Positions 15,637 to 26,043 of a stretch of 64,000 nucleotides of DNA are shown here, one piece after another. The translations under genes and the position numbers were made by a program. Location of the stretch: NCBI RefSeq assembly GCF_002706745.1, contig NZ_CP017702.1, positions 1,116,001 through 1,180,000 on the forward strand. Direction: 5' to 3'. The notes beneath the pieces are model-generated. The model made no database searches. It was not told the DNA's origin and saw only the letters and a program-made list of their open reading frames with translations. The DNA comes from Companilactobacillus farciminis KCTC 3681 = DSM 20184. GTDB taxonomy: Bacteria; Bacillota; Bacilli; Lactobacillales; Lactobacillaceae. Numbering within the stretch: position 1 is the stretch's first letter; every line of letters starts with the position of its first letter.

Positions 15637-16344
15637 ATGACAAATGAAAAGTTGCTTTACGAAGGAAAAGCTAAGAACGTGTATCAAGCTGAAAATGAAG
15701 ATGAAGTTTTGATGGTTTATAAGGATCAAGCAACAGCTTTCAATGGTAAGAAAAAAGAAATTTTGCCAGGTAAAGGTGTTTTGAATTGCCAAATCTCTAT
15801 GTTAGTTTTTGACTATTTGATCAAGAATGGCATCAAAACTCACTTGGTCAAAAATCTTTCAGATCATGAACAATTGGTTAAAAAAACTGACGTCTTTTCT
15901 TTAGAAGTAGTTTTAAGAAATATCACTTCCGGATCTTTAGTAAGAAAATTCCAAATTGAAGAAGGTCAGAAATTATCGACTCCAATTATCGAATTTTATT
16001 ATAAGAGCGATGCTCTAGATGATCCTTTCATCAACGAATCACAGATCCATGCACTAGGAATTGCCGATAAAGAAGAAGTTGAGGTCATCAAGGAACAAGC
16101 TTTAGAAATCAATCAATTGTTGATTCCTTTCTTTGCTAAAGCTGACTTTGATTTAGTAGATTTCAAATTGGAATTTGGTAAATATAACGGTCAAATCATT
16201 TTAGTAGATGAATTTTCACCAGACAATTGCCGTCTTTGGGATAAAACTAGTCACCATTCAATGGATAAAGATGTTTTTAGAAAACACGAAGGCGATTTAG
16301 TTGAAACATACCACGACGTCTTGCAACGACTACAAGATAAATAG
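15637..16344 (+). CDS. purC: SAICAR synthetase
   Basis: 235 aa phosphoribosylaminoimidazole-succinocarboxamide synthase joining CAIR and aspartate. LLYEGKAKNVY at the start, VVLRNITSGSLVRKF and LVDEFSPDNCRLWD are family signatures. ATG 15637 is two bases after the purK stop, with GGGA upstream. Length is normal. Confidence 0.96.
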   Translation: MTNEKLLYEGKAKNVYQAENEDEVLMVYKDQATAFNGKKKEILPGKGVLNCQISMLVFDYLIKNGIKTHLVKNLSDHEQLVKKTDVFSLEVVLRNITSGSLVRKFQIEEGQKLSTPIIEFYYKSDALDDPFINESQIHALGIADKEEVEVIKEQALEINQLLIPFFAKADFDLVDFKLEFGKYNGQIILVDEFSPDNCRLWDKTSHHSMDKDVFRKHEGDLVETYHDVLQRLQDK

Positions 16345-16354
16345 GAGAGAAGCA

Positions 16355-16603
16355 ATGAAATTAGTTAAAGTTTATGTCACTTTGAAGGATTCCGTTTTAG
16401 ATGCACAAGGAGAAGCAATCAAATCTGCCATTAATACAATGGGTTATGACAAAATATCTGACGTTCACATGGGCAAGTACTTTGAATTGAAGTTTGCCAA
16501 TGACTATCAAGAATTAGAAAACGATGTCGACAAAATTTGTGATGACCTGTTAGCAAATCCTAATATTGAAACTTATCGCTATGAAATTACGGAGGCTGAA
16601 TAA
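16355..16603 (+). CDS. purS: FGAM synthase subunit PurS
   Basis: 82 aa small subunit that bridges PurL and PurQ. VYVTLKDSVLDAQGEAI is the family start, and GKYFELKF follows. ATG 16355 has AGGAGA at 16343-16348. The three-gene S-Q-L arrangement marks a Gram-positive type FGAM synthase rather than the fused enterobacterial form. Confidence 0.95.
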   Translation: MKLVKVYVTLKDSVLDAQGEAIKSAINTMGYDKISDVHMGKYFELKFANDYQELENDVDKICDDLLANPNIETYRYEITEAE

Positions 16604-17278
16604 ATGAAATTTGCAGTAGTGAATTTCCCTGGTTCAAATTGTGATATGGACCTCTTTTATGCGATTCGCGATGGTGTCAAACAAGAAGTTGAATTAGTCG
16701 ACTATCGAGCTACATCCTTGGATGGTTTCGACGGTGTTTTGATTCCTGGTGGTTTTTCATACGGTGACTATTTACGTAGTGGGGCAATTGCAGTGCATGC
16801 ACCGATCGTTAAAGAGATTATTCGCTTTGCTAATGAAGGCAAAATCGTTTTAGGAATTTGCAATGGTTTCCAGATTTTAACTGAGCTAGGTTTGTTGCCA
16901 GGTGCCTTAATCCAAAACGAAAAGAGTCGCTTTATTTGTGAGACTGTCGATCTTGAAGTTGAGAATAATCAAACTGTTTTCACAAGTCATTATCAACCAA
17001 AAGAAGTGATCAAAGTTCCAGTAGCTCACGGTGAAGGTCGTTATTACTGTGATGAAGCAACTTTGCAAGAATTAAAAGAGAATCACCAAATCATTTTCAA
17101 ATATAAAGATAATATCAATGGCAGCGTGGACCAAATTGCCGGCATTGCTAATAAAGAAAAAAATGTATTGGGAATGATGCCCCATCCAGAAAGAGCGATT
17201 GAAGAAATCCTCGGTTCTGACGATGGTTTGAAATTGTTCCAATCGTTAATCAATCCAGAAGTAAAGGTGAATGACTAA
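16604..17278 (+). CDS. purQ: FGAM synthase glutaminase subunit PurQ
   Basis: 224 aa class I glutamine amidotransferase supplying ammonia to PurL. The nucleophile is in GICNGFQIL, the His/Glu in MPHPERAIE, and FPGSNCDMD starts the family fold. The start directly follows the purS stop, and the stop overlaps the purL start by one base. Confidence 0.96.
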   Translation: MKFAVVNFPGSNCDMDLFYAIRDGVKQEVELVDYRATSLDGFDGVLIPGGFSYGDYLRSGAIAVHAPIVKEIIRFANEGKIVLGICNGFQILTELGLLPGALIQNEKSRFICETVDLEVENNQTVFTSHYQPKEVIKVPVAHGEGRYYCDEATLQELKENHQIIFKYKDNINGSVDQIAGIANKEKNVLGMMPHPERAIEEILGSDDGLKLFQSLINPEVKVND

Positions 17279-19488
17279 TGACTGAACCTACTGCAAAACA
17301 AATTAAAACTGAAAAAATTTACCAACAATGGGGTCTAACTGATGAAGAGTACGACTTGATCAGTGAAAAGATTTTACATCGTCTCCCTAACTACACTGAA
17401 ACTGGACTTTATTCGGTAATGTGGAGTGAACATTGTTCTTATAAGAATTCCAAAAAAGTTCTTCGCAAAATGCCAAATCACAGTGACCGTGTTTTAGCAG
17501 GTCCCGGTGAAGATGCTGGTATTTTAGACATTGGCGATAATCAAGCTGTCGTTTTCAAAGCCGAAAGTCACAACCATCCATCAGCTGTCGAACCGTATCA
17601 AGGTGCCGCAACCGGTGTTGGGGGAATCATTAGAGATATTTTCTCAATGGGTGCTCAACCAATCGCTTTGATGAATAGTTTGAAATTTGGACCATTGAAA
17701 GATGGAAAAACGAAGCATTTAGTTAACGAAGTAGTTGCTGGTATTGGTGGCTATGGAAACTGTATCGGTTTGCCAACTATTGGTGGGGAAATCTCGTTTG
17801 AAGATTGCTACGAACACAATCCACTCGTCAATGCCATGTGCATTGGTTTGTTGAACAGTACTGACTTCAAGCACGGTAAAGCTAGTGGCGATAAGAATTT
17901 GATTGTCTATGTCGGTGCTAAGACTGGTCGTGATGGAATCCATGGAGCAACCTTTGCCTCAGATGAATTTACCGACACGAAAAACAAGCAACGTTCAGCT
18001 GTTCAAGTTGGGAATCCTTTCATTGAAAAATTATTGATGGATGCCTGTGTTGAAATCATCGAACAACATTCTGAATGGGTTTTAGGTATTCAAGATATGG
18101 GTGCTGCCGGTTTAGTTTCTTCAACCGCTGAAATGGCTTCTAAAGCAGGTTCAGGTTTGAAATTGAATCTAGATCGTGTGCCACAACGAGAAACTGGAAT
18201 GACAGCTTACGAAATGATGTTGTCAGAATCTCAAGAGCGAATGGTTCTGTGCGTAAAGCCAGAATTCGTCGATGACGTATTGATGTTCTTTAGACGTTTT
18301 GAATTGGATGCCGTTGTTATTGGAGAAGTTACCAATGATAAGCAATATCGTATTTATCACCACAATGAATTAGTAACTGATATTCCGGTTGATAGTTTGA
18401 CTGAAGACGTTCCAGAATATGACCGAGCTGAAAAACAACCTCAAAGAATGATTGATGATAAGGATTTTCACTTTGAACCAACGATTTCTTCATTGAAAGA
18501 AACTTGGCTGGACATGTTAAAGCGTCCTAATATCGCAAGTAAGAAACATTTTTATCAGACTTATGATTCTCAAGTTAAAGCTAATACTCTGGTTCGTCCT
18601 GGTAGCGATGCCGGTGTAGTTAGAATTCGTGGCACAAAAAAAGCCATCGCAGTTACTAACGATAGCAATTCTAAGTATGTTTATTTAAATCCTTATGTCG
18701 GTGGACAAATTGCTGTTATGGAAGCAGCTAGAAATATTGTTGCCAGCGGTGGTTTGCCAATCGGTATCACTGACTGTTTAAATTACGGAAATCCCGAAGA
18801 TCCAGAAGCCTTTTATGAACTAGATAAGAGTGTCGAAGGAATTGCAAGTGCCTGTGAAGTAGTTGATACGCCAGTTATTTCCGGAAATGTCTCACTTTAC
18901 AACGAATATAACGAAGTAGCTATTTATCCTAGTCCAATGGTTGGGATGGTCGGCTTGATCGACGATATTAAAAAAGTTACTACAAGTGATTTCAAGCAGA
19001 GCCAAGACTTAATTTATGTCTTAGGACAAACGGATAATGACTTCAATGGCTCAGAAATTCAAATGGAACAGATGAAGCAATTAAAAGGTGATTTAAGACC
19101 ACTAGACCTCAATCAAGAAAAACTACACCAAGATTTGATCAGACAAGCTATCAATCAAGGTTTACTAAAGAGTTGTCACGATCTTTCTGAAGGTGGTCTA
19201 GCAGTTGCTTTGTCAGAATCAGCTTTTGAAAATGAACTAGGCTTTGAGATTGAAACTAAATTAACTTCAAAGCAAATGTTCTCAGAAACTCAATCACGAT
19301 TCTTAGTAACCGTAGCACCAGAAAATCAAGTAGCGTTTGAAAAAATAGTACAAAGAGATTTTGAATTATTAGGTTTTGTTAGTTCTCAAAATATTTTCAA
19401 AATTACTACAGCTGATGAGACTGTTCAAATTGATGGGCAGACAGCTAAGAGTAGTTGGAAAGAGGCGATTGCGTGCTTAATGAAGTAA
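17278..19488 (+). CDS. purL: FGAM synthase large subunit PurL
   Basis: 736 aa small-type PurL using FGAR, ATP and PurQ-derived ammonia. YSVMWSEHCSYKNSK and the ATP-binding FKAESHNHPSAVEPYQGAATGVGG motif are diagnostic, as is SCHDLSEGGLAVAL near the C-terminus. Length fits the Bacillus-type enzyme. The last 16 bases overlap the purF start. Confidence 0.96.
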   Translation: MTEPTAKQIKTEKIYQQWGLTDEEYDLISEKILHRLPNYTETGLYSVMWSEHCSYKNSKKVLRKMPNHSDRVLAGPGEDAGILDIGDNQAVVFKAESHNHPSAVEPYQGAATGVGGIIRDIFSMGAQPIALMNSLKFGPLKDGKTKHLVNEVVAGIGGYGNCIGLPTIGGEISFEDCYEHNPLVNAMCIGLLNSTDFKHGKASGDKNLIVYVGAKTGRDGIHGATFASDEFTDTKNKQRSAVQVGNPFIEKLLMDACVEIIEQHSEWVLGIQDMGAAGLVSSTAEMASKAGSGLKLNLDRVPQRETGMTAYEMMLSESQERMVLCVKPEFVDDVLMFFRRFELDAVVIGEVTNDKQYRIYHHNELVTDIPVDSLTEDVPEYDRAEKQPQRMIDDKDFHFEPTISSLKETWLDMLKRPNIASKKHFYQTYDSQVKANTLVRPGSDAGVVRIRGTKKAIAVTNDSNSKYVYLNPYVGGQIAVMEAARNIVASGGLPIGITDCLNYGNPEDPEAFYELDKSVEGIASACEVVDTPVISGNVSLYNEYNEVAIYPSPMVGMVGLIDDIKKVTTSDFKQSQDLIYVLGQTDNDFNGSEIQMEQMKQLKGDLRPLDLNQEKLHQDLIRQAINQGLLKSCHDLSEGGLAVALSESAFENELGFEIETKLTSKQMFSETQSRFLVTVAPENQVAFEKIVQRDFELLGFVSSQNIFKITTADETVQIDGQTAKSSWKEAIACLMK

Positions 19489-20879
19489 AGAGTTTGAATG
19501 AAGAATGTGGTGTGTTTGGTGTTTGGGGAGCTGAAAATGCTAACTATTTAACTTATTTAGGATTGCACAGTCTGCAACATCGTGGTCAAGAAGGCGCCGG
19601 AATTGTTGCTAATGATGGTAAAAGATTACGAACTTATCGTAATTTAGGATTGTTGACACAAGTTTTTTCTAAGCCAGAATTTCTCAACAGTCTAGTCGGC
19701 GATTCAGCGATTGGTCACGTTCGTTATTCGACAGCCGGTGAGAACAAAATTGAAAACGTTCAGCCATTATTGTTTGATTTTACAGACAGTCAAATCGCTC
19801 TAGCACATAACGGTAACCTGACGAATGCAATTACGCTCAAAAAAGAATTAGAAGAAAAGGGTCATATTTTTAAATCTAGTTCTGATTCAGAAGTTTTAGT
19901 GCATCTCATTAAAGTTTCCAATGCACCTACATTACACGAAAAAATCGTCGAAGCACTCAATAAGATTCAAGGTGGTTTCGCATACTTGTTGTTGACAAAG
20001 GACGCTTTGATCGTAGCGCTTGATTCCCATGGATTTAGACCTTTATCAATCGGTAAATTGCCTAACGGTGGTTTCGTAGTAGCTAGTGAGACGTGTGCTT
20101 TGGATGCTGTTGGCGCTACCTTGATTCGTAACGTTCAACCTGGAGAATTGATCACCATCTCTGATTCAGGTATGGAAATTGATCACTGGACTAAGAAGAC
20201 ACAATTGGCAATTTGTTCTATGGAATTTATTTACTTCGCACGACCAGATTCTGACATTTTGGGTATCAACGTTCATTCAGCCAGAAAACGTATGGGTGCC
20301 AATCTTGCTAAAGAAGCCCCAGCTGACGGAGATATTGTCGTGGGTGTTCCTAACTCTTCTTTATCAGCAGCGAGTGGATATGCTGAAGAGATTGGTTTGC
20401 CTTACGAAATGGGCTTGATCAAGAACCAATATATGGGACGTGAATTTATCCAACCAACTAAAGAATTACGTGAAAAGAGTGTTCGTCAAAAGTTGGCTGC
20501 TGTCAAAGGTGTCGTTCGTGGCAAACGAGTGATTTTGGTCGATGATTCAATCGTCCGTGGAACTACTTGTGCCTATATCGTGCAATTATTGCGTGACGCT
20601 GGTGCCGTTGAAGTTCATCTAAGAATTGCTTCACCACGTTTTATGCATCCATGTTTTTACGGTATCGATATTCAAGAAAAGAGCGAGTTGATTGCTGCTC
20701 ACAAGTCGATTCCTGAAATGAACCAAATGTTTGGCTCTGATTCATTGAAGTTTCTCAGTGAAGATGGCTTGATTAAAGCAATTGGTTTAAATGCGGATGC
20801 ACCATATTCTGGTTTGGATATGTCATATTTCAATGGCGATTATCCAACGTATCTCTATGATTACGAGTCCAAAAAATAA
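19473..20879 (+). CDS. purF: Amidophosphoribosyltransferase PurF
   Basis: Committed step: PRPP plus glutamine to phosphoribosylamine. GTG 19473 is chosen because it gives the 11-residue propeptide MLNEVKSLNEE directly before the catalytic Cys of CGVFG, as in B. subtilis PurF, and because AGAGG lies at 19461-19465. The 468-aa precursor would be 457 aa after self-cleavage. The phosphoribosyl-binding VILVDDSIVRGTTC and QHRGQEGAG motifs are intact. The cysteines around CSMEFIYFARPDS and MHPCFYG fit the iron-sulfur type. Overlaps the end of purL by 16 bases. Confidence 0.96.
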   Translation: MLNEVKSLNEECGVFGVWGAENANYLTYLGLHSLQHRGQEGAGIVANDGKRLRTYRNLGLLTQVFSKPEFLNSLVGDSAIGHVRYSTAGENKIENVQPLLFDFTDSQIALAHNGNLTNAITLKKELEEKGHIFKSSSDSEVLVHLIKVSNAPTLHEKIVEALNKIQGGFAYLLLTKDALIVALDSHGFRPLSIGKLPNGGFVVASETCALDAVGATLIRNVQPGELITISDSGMEIDHWTKKTQLAICSMEFIYFARPDSDILGINVHSARKRMGANLAKEAPADGDIVVGVPNSSLSAASGYAEEIGLPYEMGLIKNQYMGREFIQPTKELREKSVRQKLAAVKGVVRGKRVILVDDSIVRGTTCAYIVQLLRDAGAVEVHLRIASPRFMHPCFYGIDIQEKSELIAAHKSIPEMNQMFGSDSLKFLSEDGLIKAIGLNADAPYSGLDMSYFNGDYPTYLYDYESKK

Positions 20880-20891
20880 GGAGGCATCAAG

Positions 20892-21911
20892 ATGTCCAAT
20901 CCCTATCAAGATGCGGGTGTTGATATTCAATCAGGCTATAAGATTTCTAAGTTTGTTAAACAAAACACTCACAATAAAAATATCGGCAATTTTGGCGGTG
21001 TTTACGAGATTCCAGAAGGCTACAAACATCCAGTTCTAGTTTCTAGCGATGATGGTGTCGGGACGAAATTGTTACTGACGAATGAAGCCAAGAAGTGGGA
21101 TACGATTGGTATTGATTTGGTGGCAATGTGTGTCAACGATATTTTGTCGCAAGGTGCTATTCCTCAATACTTCCTAGACTATATTTCAACTGGCAAAATC
21201 GATCACAAGGTCGAAGAAATACTCAAAGGCGTAATTGCCGGTTGCAATCAAGCAAACGCTGCTTTGATTGGTGGCGAAACTGCTGAAATGCCTGGTGTTT
21301 ATAGTGAAAAAGATTATGACTTAGCAGGATTTTCAGTTGGTATTTGTGAAAAGGACGGTTTATTGCAAAAACAAAATCTAAAAGCTGGCGATGTTTTGAT
21401 TGGTATCACATCTAGTGGTATTCATTCTAATGGCTATTCGCTCGTTCGAAAGATTTTCTTCCAAGATCACAATTTTTCTATCAATGACGTATTGCCAGAA
21501 GCATCTGGAAAGACTTTAGGTGAATTATTGTTAACACCGACAAAGATTTATGTTGAAGACGTTGTTCCGTTGTTAGAAGAACGTTTGATCAAAGGCATCA
21601 GTCACATCACTGGTGGAGGTTTTCTTGAGAATATTCCTCGAATGTTGCCAGATGATTTAACGGCGTCAATCAATGTCGATGTTTGGCCAAAGTTACCTAT
21701 CTTTGATATTTTGCAAAAATACGGACAATTAGAGCTAAGCGATATGTATAACATTTTCAATATGGGTATCGGGATGGTCATTGCTGTCGATCCTGCCAGA
21801 GAAATTGAAGTTTTGGAATTATTGAATGAGACTAAGACTAATGCTTATACGATTGGTGAACTAGTACCAAAGGAATCTCAAAGTCTGATTTTGAAAGGAG
21901 ATAAGCTATGA
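20892..21911 (+). CDS. purM: AIR synthetase PurM
   Basis: 339 aa ATP-dependent cyclisation of FGAM to AIR. YQDAGVDIQSGYK, SSDDGVGTKL, GGETAEMPGVY and GITSSGIHSNGYSL are family motifs. AAGGAGG lies upstream of the ATG. The last bases overlap purN by four (ATGA), typical of coupling. Confidence 0.97.
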   Translation: MSNPYQDAGVDIQSGYKISKFVKQNTHNKNIGNFGGVYEIPEGYKHPVLVSSDDGVGTKLLLTNEAKKWDTIGIDLVAMCVNDILSQGAIPQYFLDYISTGKIDHKVEEILKGVIAGCNQANAALIGGETAEMPGVYSEKDYDLAGFSVGICEKDGLLQKQNLKAGDVLIGITSSGIHSNGYSLVRKIFFQDHNFSINDVLPEASGKTLGELLLTPTKIYVEDVVPLLEERLIKGISHITGGGFLENIPRMLPDDLTASINVDVWPKLPIFDILQKYGQLELSDMYNIFNMGIGMVIAVDPAREIEVLELLNETKTNAYTIGELVPKESQSLILKGDKL

Positions 21912-22489
21912 GAGTAGCCGTCTTTGCTTCAGGTAATGGTAGTAATTTTGAAGCCATTGCTAAATCAGATGAGTTAAGGAATTTAGGGTTAGAAATCGAA
22001 CTCTTAGTATGTGATCAACCCCAAGCTCACGTTTTAAAACGGGCTGAAAAGTATCATATTCCGGTATTTGTTAATCGATTAGCTGATTATCCAGATCGTA
22101 ATGCTTACGAACAAGCTATTGTCGATAAATTAAAGCCGTTGAAGATCGAATACGTTTTATTAGCAGGTTATATGAAAGTAGTTACGAAGACTTTATTAGG
22201 TGCTTATCCTAATCGCATTATTAATATTCATCCATCACTGTTGCCAAAATTTTCGGGATTAGAAGCGATTGAACGGGCTTTTGCTGCAGGGGATGAAGTA
22301 ACTGGCGTGACGATTCATTATATTGATGAAGGGGTAGATACTGGTCCAGTTATCAAGCAGTGCAAAGTCGTTCGTTTACGAAATGATACTGAAGCTAGTT
22401 TGGAAGCAAGAATTCATCAAACTGAGCATCAAATGTATCGCCAAGTAATTCTTGATTTATTAAATAAAAATAATGAGGTGGCCAAATAA
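21908..22489 (+). CDS. purN: Phosphoribosylglycinamide formyltransferase PurN
   Basis: 193 aa, formyl-THF-dependent conversion of GAR to [18 protein letters not shown] opens the fold. The catalytic Asn-His-Asp set is in [20 protein letters not shown] and [16 protein letters not shown]. Overlaps purM by four bases and purH by one. Confidence 0.96.
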   Translation: MRVAVFASGNGSNFEAIAKSDELRNLGLEIELLVCDQPQAHVLKRAEKYHIPVFVNRLADYPDRNAYEQAIVDKLKPLKIEYVLLAGYMKVVTKTLLGAYPNRIINIHPSLLPKFSGLEAIERAFAAGDEVTGVTIHYIDEGVDTGPVIKQCKVVRLRNDTEASLEARIHQTEHQMYRQVILDLLNKNNEVAK

Positions 22490-24030
22490 TGAAGAGAGCT
22501 TTGATCAGTGTTTCAGATAAAACAGGTGTAGTTGAATTTGCTAAAGGTTTAATCGCTAATGATTTTGAAATTATTTCAACTGGTGGCACATATAAGAAAC
22601 TCCAAGAAGCAGGCGTTAAAGTAACTGAAATCGATGAAGTAACTAAATTTCCAGAAATTCTCGATGGTCGTGTGAAGACATTGCATCCAGTCGTTCATGC
22701 TGGATTGTTAGCTAAACGTGACAATCCAGAACACATGAAAACACTTGAAAAGCTCAATATTAATACAATTGATTTAGTTTGTGTCAATCTTTATCCATTT
22801 AAAGAAACTATTTCAAAAGCAGACGTTACGCCCGCACAAGCTATTGAACAAATCGATATCGGCGGACCTTCAATGATTCGTTCTGCTTCTAAGAATTTCA
22901 AGAGTGTATATGTAGTTATTGATAATAAGGATTATGAAACTGTTCTTGAAAGCATTAAATCAGATGAAGACGATACTGTTTTACGCCGTCGTTTAGCTGC
23001 CAAGGCTTTCCGTCATACAGCTCAATACGATAGCATTATTGCTCATTATTTGACTGATCTAAATGGGGATGAATTCCCAGATGTTGAAGTTCTAGGATAC
23101 GATTATCATCAAGAATTAAGATACGGTGAAAATTCTCATCAAAAGGCTGCCTTTTATCAAAGTGCTATGCCAAGTGAATATTCAATTGCTTCAGCTAAAC
23201 AACTACATGGTAAGGAATTATCATTCAACAATATCAAGGATGCTGACGCTGCTTTAAGAATCGTGGCTGATTTTGACCAACCTTGTGTTGCCGCTTTGAA
23301 GCATATGAATCCTTGTGGCGTTGGGGTTGATGATGAATCAATTTACAAGGCATGGAGAAAAGCTTATACAGCTGATACAATGTCAATTTTTGGTGGTATC
23401 GTAGCGGTCAACCGTGAAGTTACTAAGGAAATTGCTGAAGAAATGCACAAGATTTTCTTGGAAATCGTAATTGCTCCTAGTTTCACTCCAGAAGCTCTAG
23501 AAATTCTAGAAGCTAAAAAGAACATTCGTCTTTTGACACTTGATTTCTCCAAGGCTAAATCTGCTGACAAATATGATTATGTATCTGTTATGGGTGGATT
23601 ATTAGTTCAAGAACGTGATAGTACTGTAGACAAGCTCGATGAATTTAAGGTCGTTACTAAAAAAGCTCCAACCGATGAAGAAATGAAAGCTTTATTATTC
23701 GGTCAACAAATCGTTAAGCACGTTAAGAGTAATGCCATCGTTATCTCAACGACTGACAAGACACTTGGTATTGGTGCTGGTCAAATGAATCGTATCGGTT
23801 CAGTTAAAATTGCGATTGAACAAGAAGAACAAGCTGATACGCATACTCCATTAGTTATGGCTTCTGATGCCTTCTTCCCAATGGATGACTGTGTGCAATA
23901 CGCTGCTGAACACAACATTACAGCTATTGTTCAACCAGGTGGTTCCATTAAGGATCAAGACTCAATCGACATGGCAAATGAACATGGTATTGCAATGGTC
24001 TTCACAGGTAGAAGACACTTCAAACACTAG
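22489..24030 (+). CDS. purH: Bifunctional AICAR transformylase/IMP cyclohydrolase PurH
   Basis: 513 aa carrying out the last two steps to IMP. The N-terminal cyclohydrolase (about 1-200) has [13 protein letters not shown] and [15 protein letters not shown]. The C-terminal transformylase has the [14 protein letters not shown] and KHMNPCGVG motifs with catalytic Lys-His. Length is typical. Confidence 0.97.
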   Translation: MKRALISVSDKTGVVEFAKGLIANDFEIISTGGTYKKLQEAGVKVTEIDEVTKFPEILDGRVKTLHPVVHAGLLAKRDNPEHMKTLEKLNINTIDLVCVNLYPFKETISKADVTPAQAIEQIDIGGPSMIRSASKNFKSVYVVIDNKDYETVLESIKSDEDDTVLRRRLAAKAFRHTAQYDSIIAHYLTDLNGDEFPDVEVLGYDYHQELRYGENSHQKAAFYQSAMPSEYSIASAKQLHGKELSFNNIKDADAALRIVADFDQPCVAALKHMNPCGVGVDDESIYKAWRKAYTADTMSIFGGIVAVNREVTKEIAEEMHKIFLEIVIAPSFTPEALEILEAKKNIRLLTLDFSKAKSADKYDYVSVMGGLLVQERDSTVDKLDEFKVVTKKAPTDEEMKALLFGQQIVKHVKSNAIVISTTDKTLGIGAGQMNRIGSVKIAIEQEEQADTHTPLVMASDAFFPMDDCVQYAAEHNITAIVQPGGSIKDQDSIDMANEHGIAMVFTGRRHFKH

Positions 24031-24042
24031 AGAGGTTTTTTA

Positions 24043-25299
24043 ATGAAAATACTTGTTGTTGGTTCTGGTGCCAGAGAAGATGCTATTTGTAAGTCATTAC
24101 TGAAAAATGATGACAATACAGTTTTCTGTGCACCCGGAAATGATGGAATGAAATTATCAGGTATCAAAACAATTTCAATCAATGAAGATGAATTTGATCA
24201 CTTAACTAACTTTGTTCAAACCAATAATATCGACTATACGATCGTTGGTCCGGAAGAACCATTGGTGAATGGAATCGTTGATTTCTTCAAGGAACGTAAA
24301 TTAAAAATCTTTGGCCCTAACAAATTGGCAGCACAAGTGGAAGGTTCTAAGACCTTTACTAAAAAAGTGATGGCTGATGCCAATATTCCAACGGCTAAGT
24401 ATCGTGAATTTACTGATTTAGAGAGTGCTGTAGAGTATTTGACAGTTGAAGCGAGCTTTCCAACGGTTATCAAAGCTGACGGTTTAGCTGCTGGCAAAGG
24501 CGTTTATATTGTTCAGGACTTAAATGAAGCTTTAGAAGTGGTCAGTGAACTTTTGGATGGACATAAATTCAATACTAAAAGAGTAGTGATTGAAGAGTAC
24601 CTTGATGGTGAAGAATTTTCACTGATGGCATTTGTCGATCACAAGCGCTTTTATCCAATGCCTTTGGCTCAAGACTACAAAAAGATTTTTGAAGGCGACA
24701 AGGGACCTAATACTGGTGGTATGGGGGCTGTTTGTCCGGTAAATAATATTTCTGATGACATCAGGCAAATGGCAATTGACCAAGTTTTGAAGCCTTTTGT
24801 TCATCAACTGTATCAAGAAGGTATCAAGTACACTGGCATTTTATATGCTGGCTTGATCTTGACTAAAGATGGTATCAAGGTAATTGAATTCAACGCTCGT
24901 TTCGGCGATCCGGAAACAGAAGTTGTTTTGCCACGATTGAAGTCTGACTTATCTGATATTTTTGTGAAGATTTTAAATCATAAAAAGATTGCCGAGATAA
25001 ATTGGGAAACCAAAGGTCTCAACTTAGGTGTCTTTGCAGTCAGCAAAGGTTATCCACAACAACCAATTTTTGGTAGTTTGGGTAAAGTCGCTGATTTCAA
25101 AAACTGTCCTTTGACGATCAACTTTGCTGGCGTTCGTAAGCAAGATGATGAATTGATCAGTAATGGTGGACGTTTGTACTTGATGCAAACACGAGCTGAT
25201 TCATTGAGTCATGCTCAAGCAGACATTTATCAGAATTTGCAACGGATGAATCAAGAGAATATTTTTTATCGACGCGATATTGGTAAAAATTCCATATAA
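24043..25299 (+). CDS. purD: Phosphoribosylamine-glycine ligase PurD
   Basis: 418 aa ATP-grasp GAR synthetase, second step of the pathway. KILVVGSGAREDAI is the N-terminal motif (most homologues read GREHAL, so Asp replaces His here), followed by VVIEEYLDGEEFSLMAF, GPNTGGMGAVCP and EFNARFGDPETEV. Last gene of the operon, with a strong terminator 4 bp after the stop. Confidence 0.95.
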   Translation: MKILVVGSGAREDAICKSLLKNDDNTVFCAPGNDGMKLSGIKTISINEDEFDHLTNFVQTNNIDYTIVGPEEPLVNGIVDFFKERKLKIFGPNKLAAQVEGSKTFTKKVMADANIPTAKYREFTDLESAVEYLTVEASFPTVIKADGLAAGKGVYIVQDLNEALEVVSELLDGHKFNTKRVVIEEYLDGEEFSLMAFVDHKRFYPMPLAQDYKKIFEGDKGPNTGGMGAVCPVNNISDDIRQMAIDQVLKPFVHQLYQEGIKYTGILYAGLILTKDGIKVIEFNARFGDPETEVVLPRLKSDLSDIFVKILNHKKIAEINWETKGLNLGVFAVSKGYPQQPIFGSLGKVADFKNCPLTINFAGVRKQDDELISNGGRLYLMQTRADSLSHAQADIYQNLQRMNQENIFYRRDIGKNSI

Positions 25300-25302
25300 A
25301 CG

Positions 25303-25342
25303 AAAAAGACGACAATTTCGATTTGAAATGTCGTCTTTTTTA
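25303..25342. terminator. Bidirectional terminator between purD and plsC-like gene
   Basis: A stem of about 14 bp around GACGACA/TGTCGTC, with A run left and T run right. It ends the pur operon and the converging acyltransferase gene. Confidence 0.9.
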
Positions 25343-25351
25343 TTTATATAA

Positions 25352-25981
25352 TTATTTATGTTTCTTTTTTGGTGGGATATATTCAAAACTGGGATCAATT
25401 TCATTATCGATTTTATCCCAAGCTTTTTCCATATCATCGTTAACTTGTTTAGTCTGTGCTTCATCCAATTTAGCTTTGAAGTCAAAGTCGATTTCTGGAC
25501 CAACTCCGATTGTGATTCTTTGGTGTTTCAAAAGACCGCCGAATGTTAGTGGTCCTTGATAGACAAAAGGAACTAACGGAGCCTTAGAAAGTTTAGCTAT
25601 TAAAGCAGCGCCACCTTTTAAATCTTCTGAATAACGAGTTCCAGAAGGGAACATGATCAAAACTTTGCCTTCTTTTTTCAAGGCTTTAACAGGTGTCTTG
25701 ATTACTGAAGGACCAGGATGTTCACGATCGACTGGGAAAGCGTGGGCATGGACTAAAATGAATCTTAAAATCGGATTCTTGAAGAGTTCTTTTTTTGCCA
25801 TAAAAGTTGCATCACGTGGCGAGATTACCAAAGCAAAGAAGATTGGCTCCCACCAAGTTCGATGAGGTGCTACTAGAATATAAGGCTTATCAGGCAAGTT
25901 TTCCTTGCCAACAACGTGATAACGCCCGTTTAAGAGGAAGACTAGTCCTCTAACTAAAACACGAATTACTTTATAAAACAT
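25352..25981 (-). CDS. 1-acyl-sn-glycerol-3-phosphate acyltransferase-like protein (PlsC family)
   Basis: 209 aa, membrane-associated by an N-terminal hydrophobic stretch (about 1-17). The PlsC layout is clear, with ILVAPHRTWWEPIFF and the later FPSGTRYSE. Canonical PlsC has HX4D and a FPEGTR motif; here the first is H40-X4-E45 and the second has Ser for Glu (111-116). The family makes phosphatidic acid from lysophosphatidic acid. The altered motifs may mean a distinct acceptor or a lineage variant. Ends with a Lys/His-rich tail. RBS GGGAGA is present upstream. Monocistronic. Confidence 0.85.
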   Translation of the reverse strand: MFYKVIRVLVRGLVFLLNGRYHVVGKENLPDKPYILVAPHRTWWEPIFFALVISPRDATFMAKKELFKNPILRFILVHAHAFPVDREHPGPSVIKTPVKALKKEGKVLIMFPSGTRYSEDLKGGAALIAKLSKAPLVPFVYQGPLTFGGLLKHQRITIGVGPEIDFDFKAKLDEAQTKQVNDDMEKAWDKIDNEIDPSFEYIPPKKKHK

Positions 25982-26043
25982 AAAATTCTCATTCTCCCAA
26001 AAATAATTTTCACTTATTTAAAATACCATAAAGCAGGTGTAAT

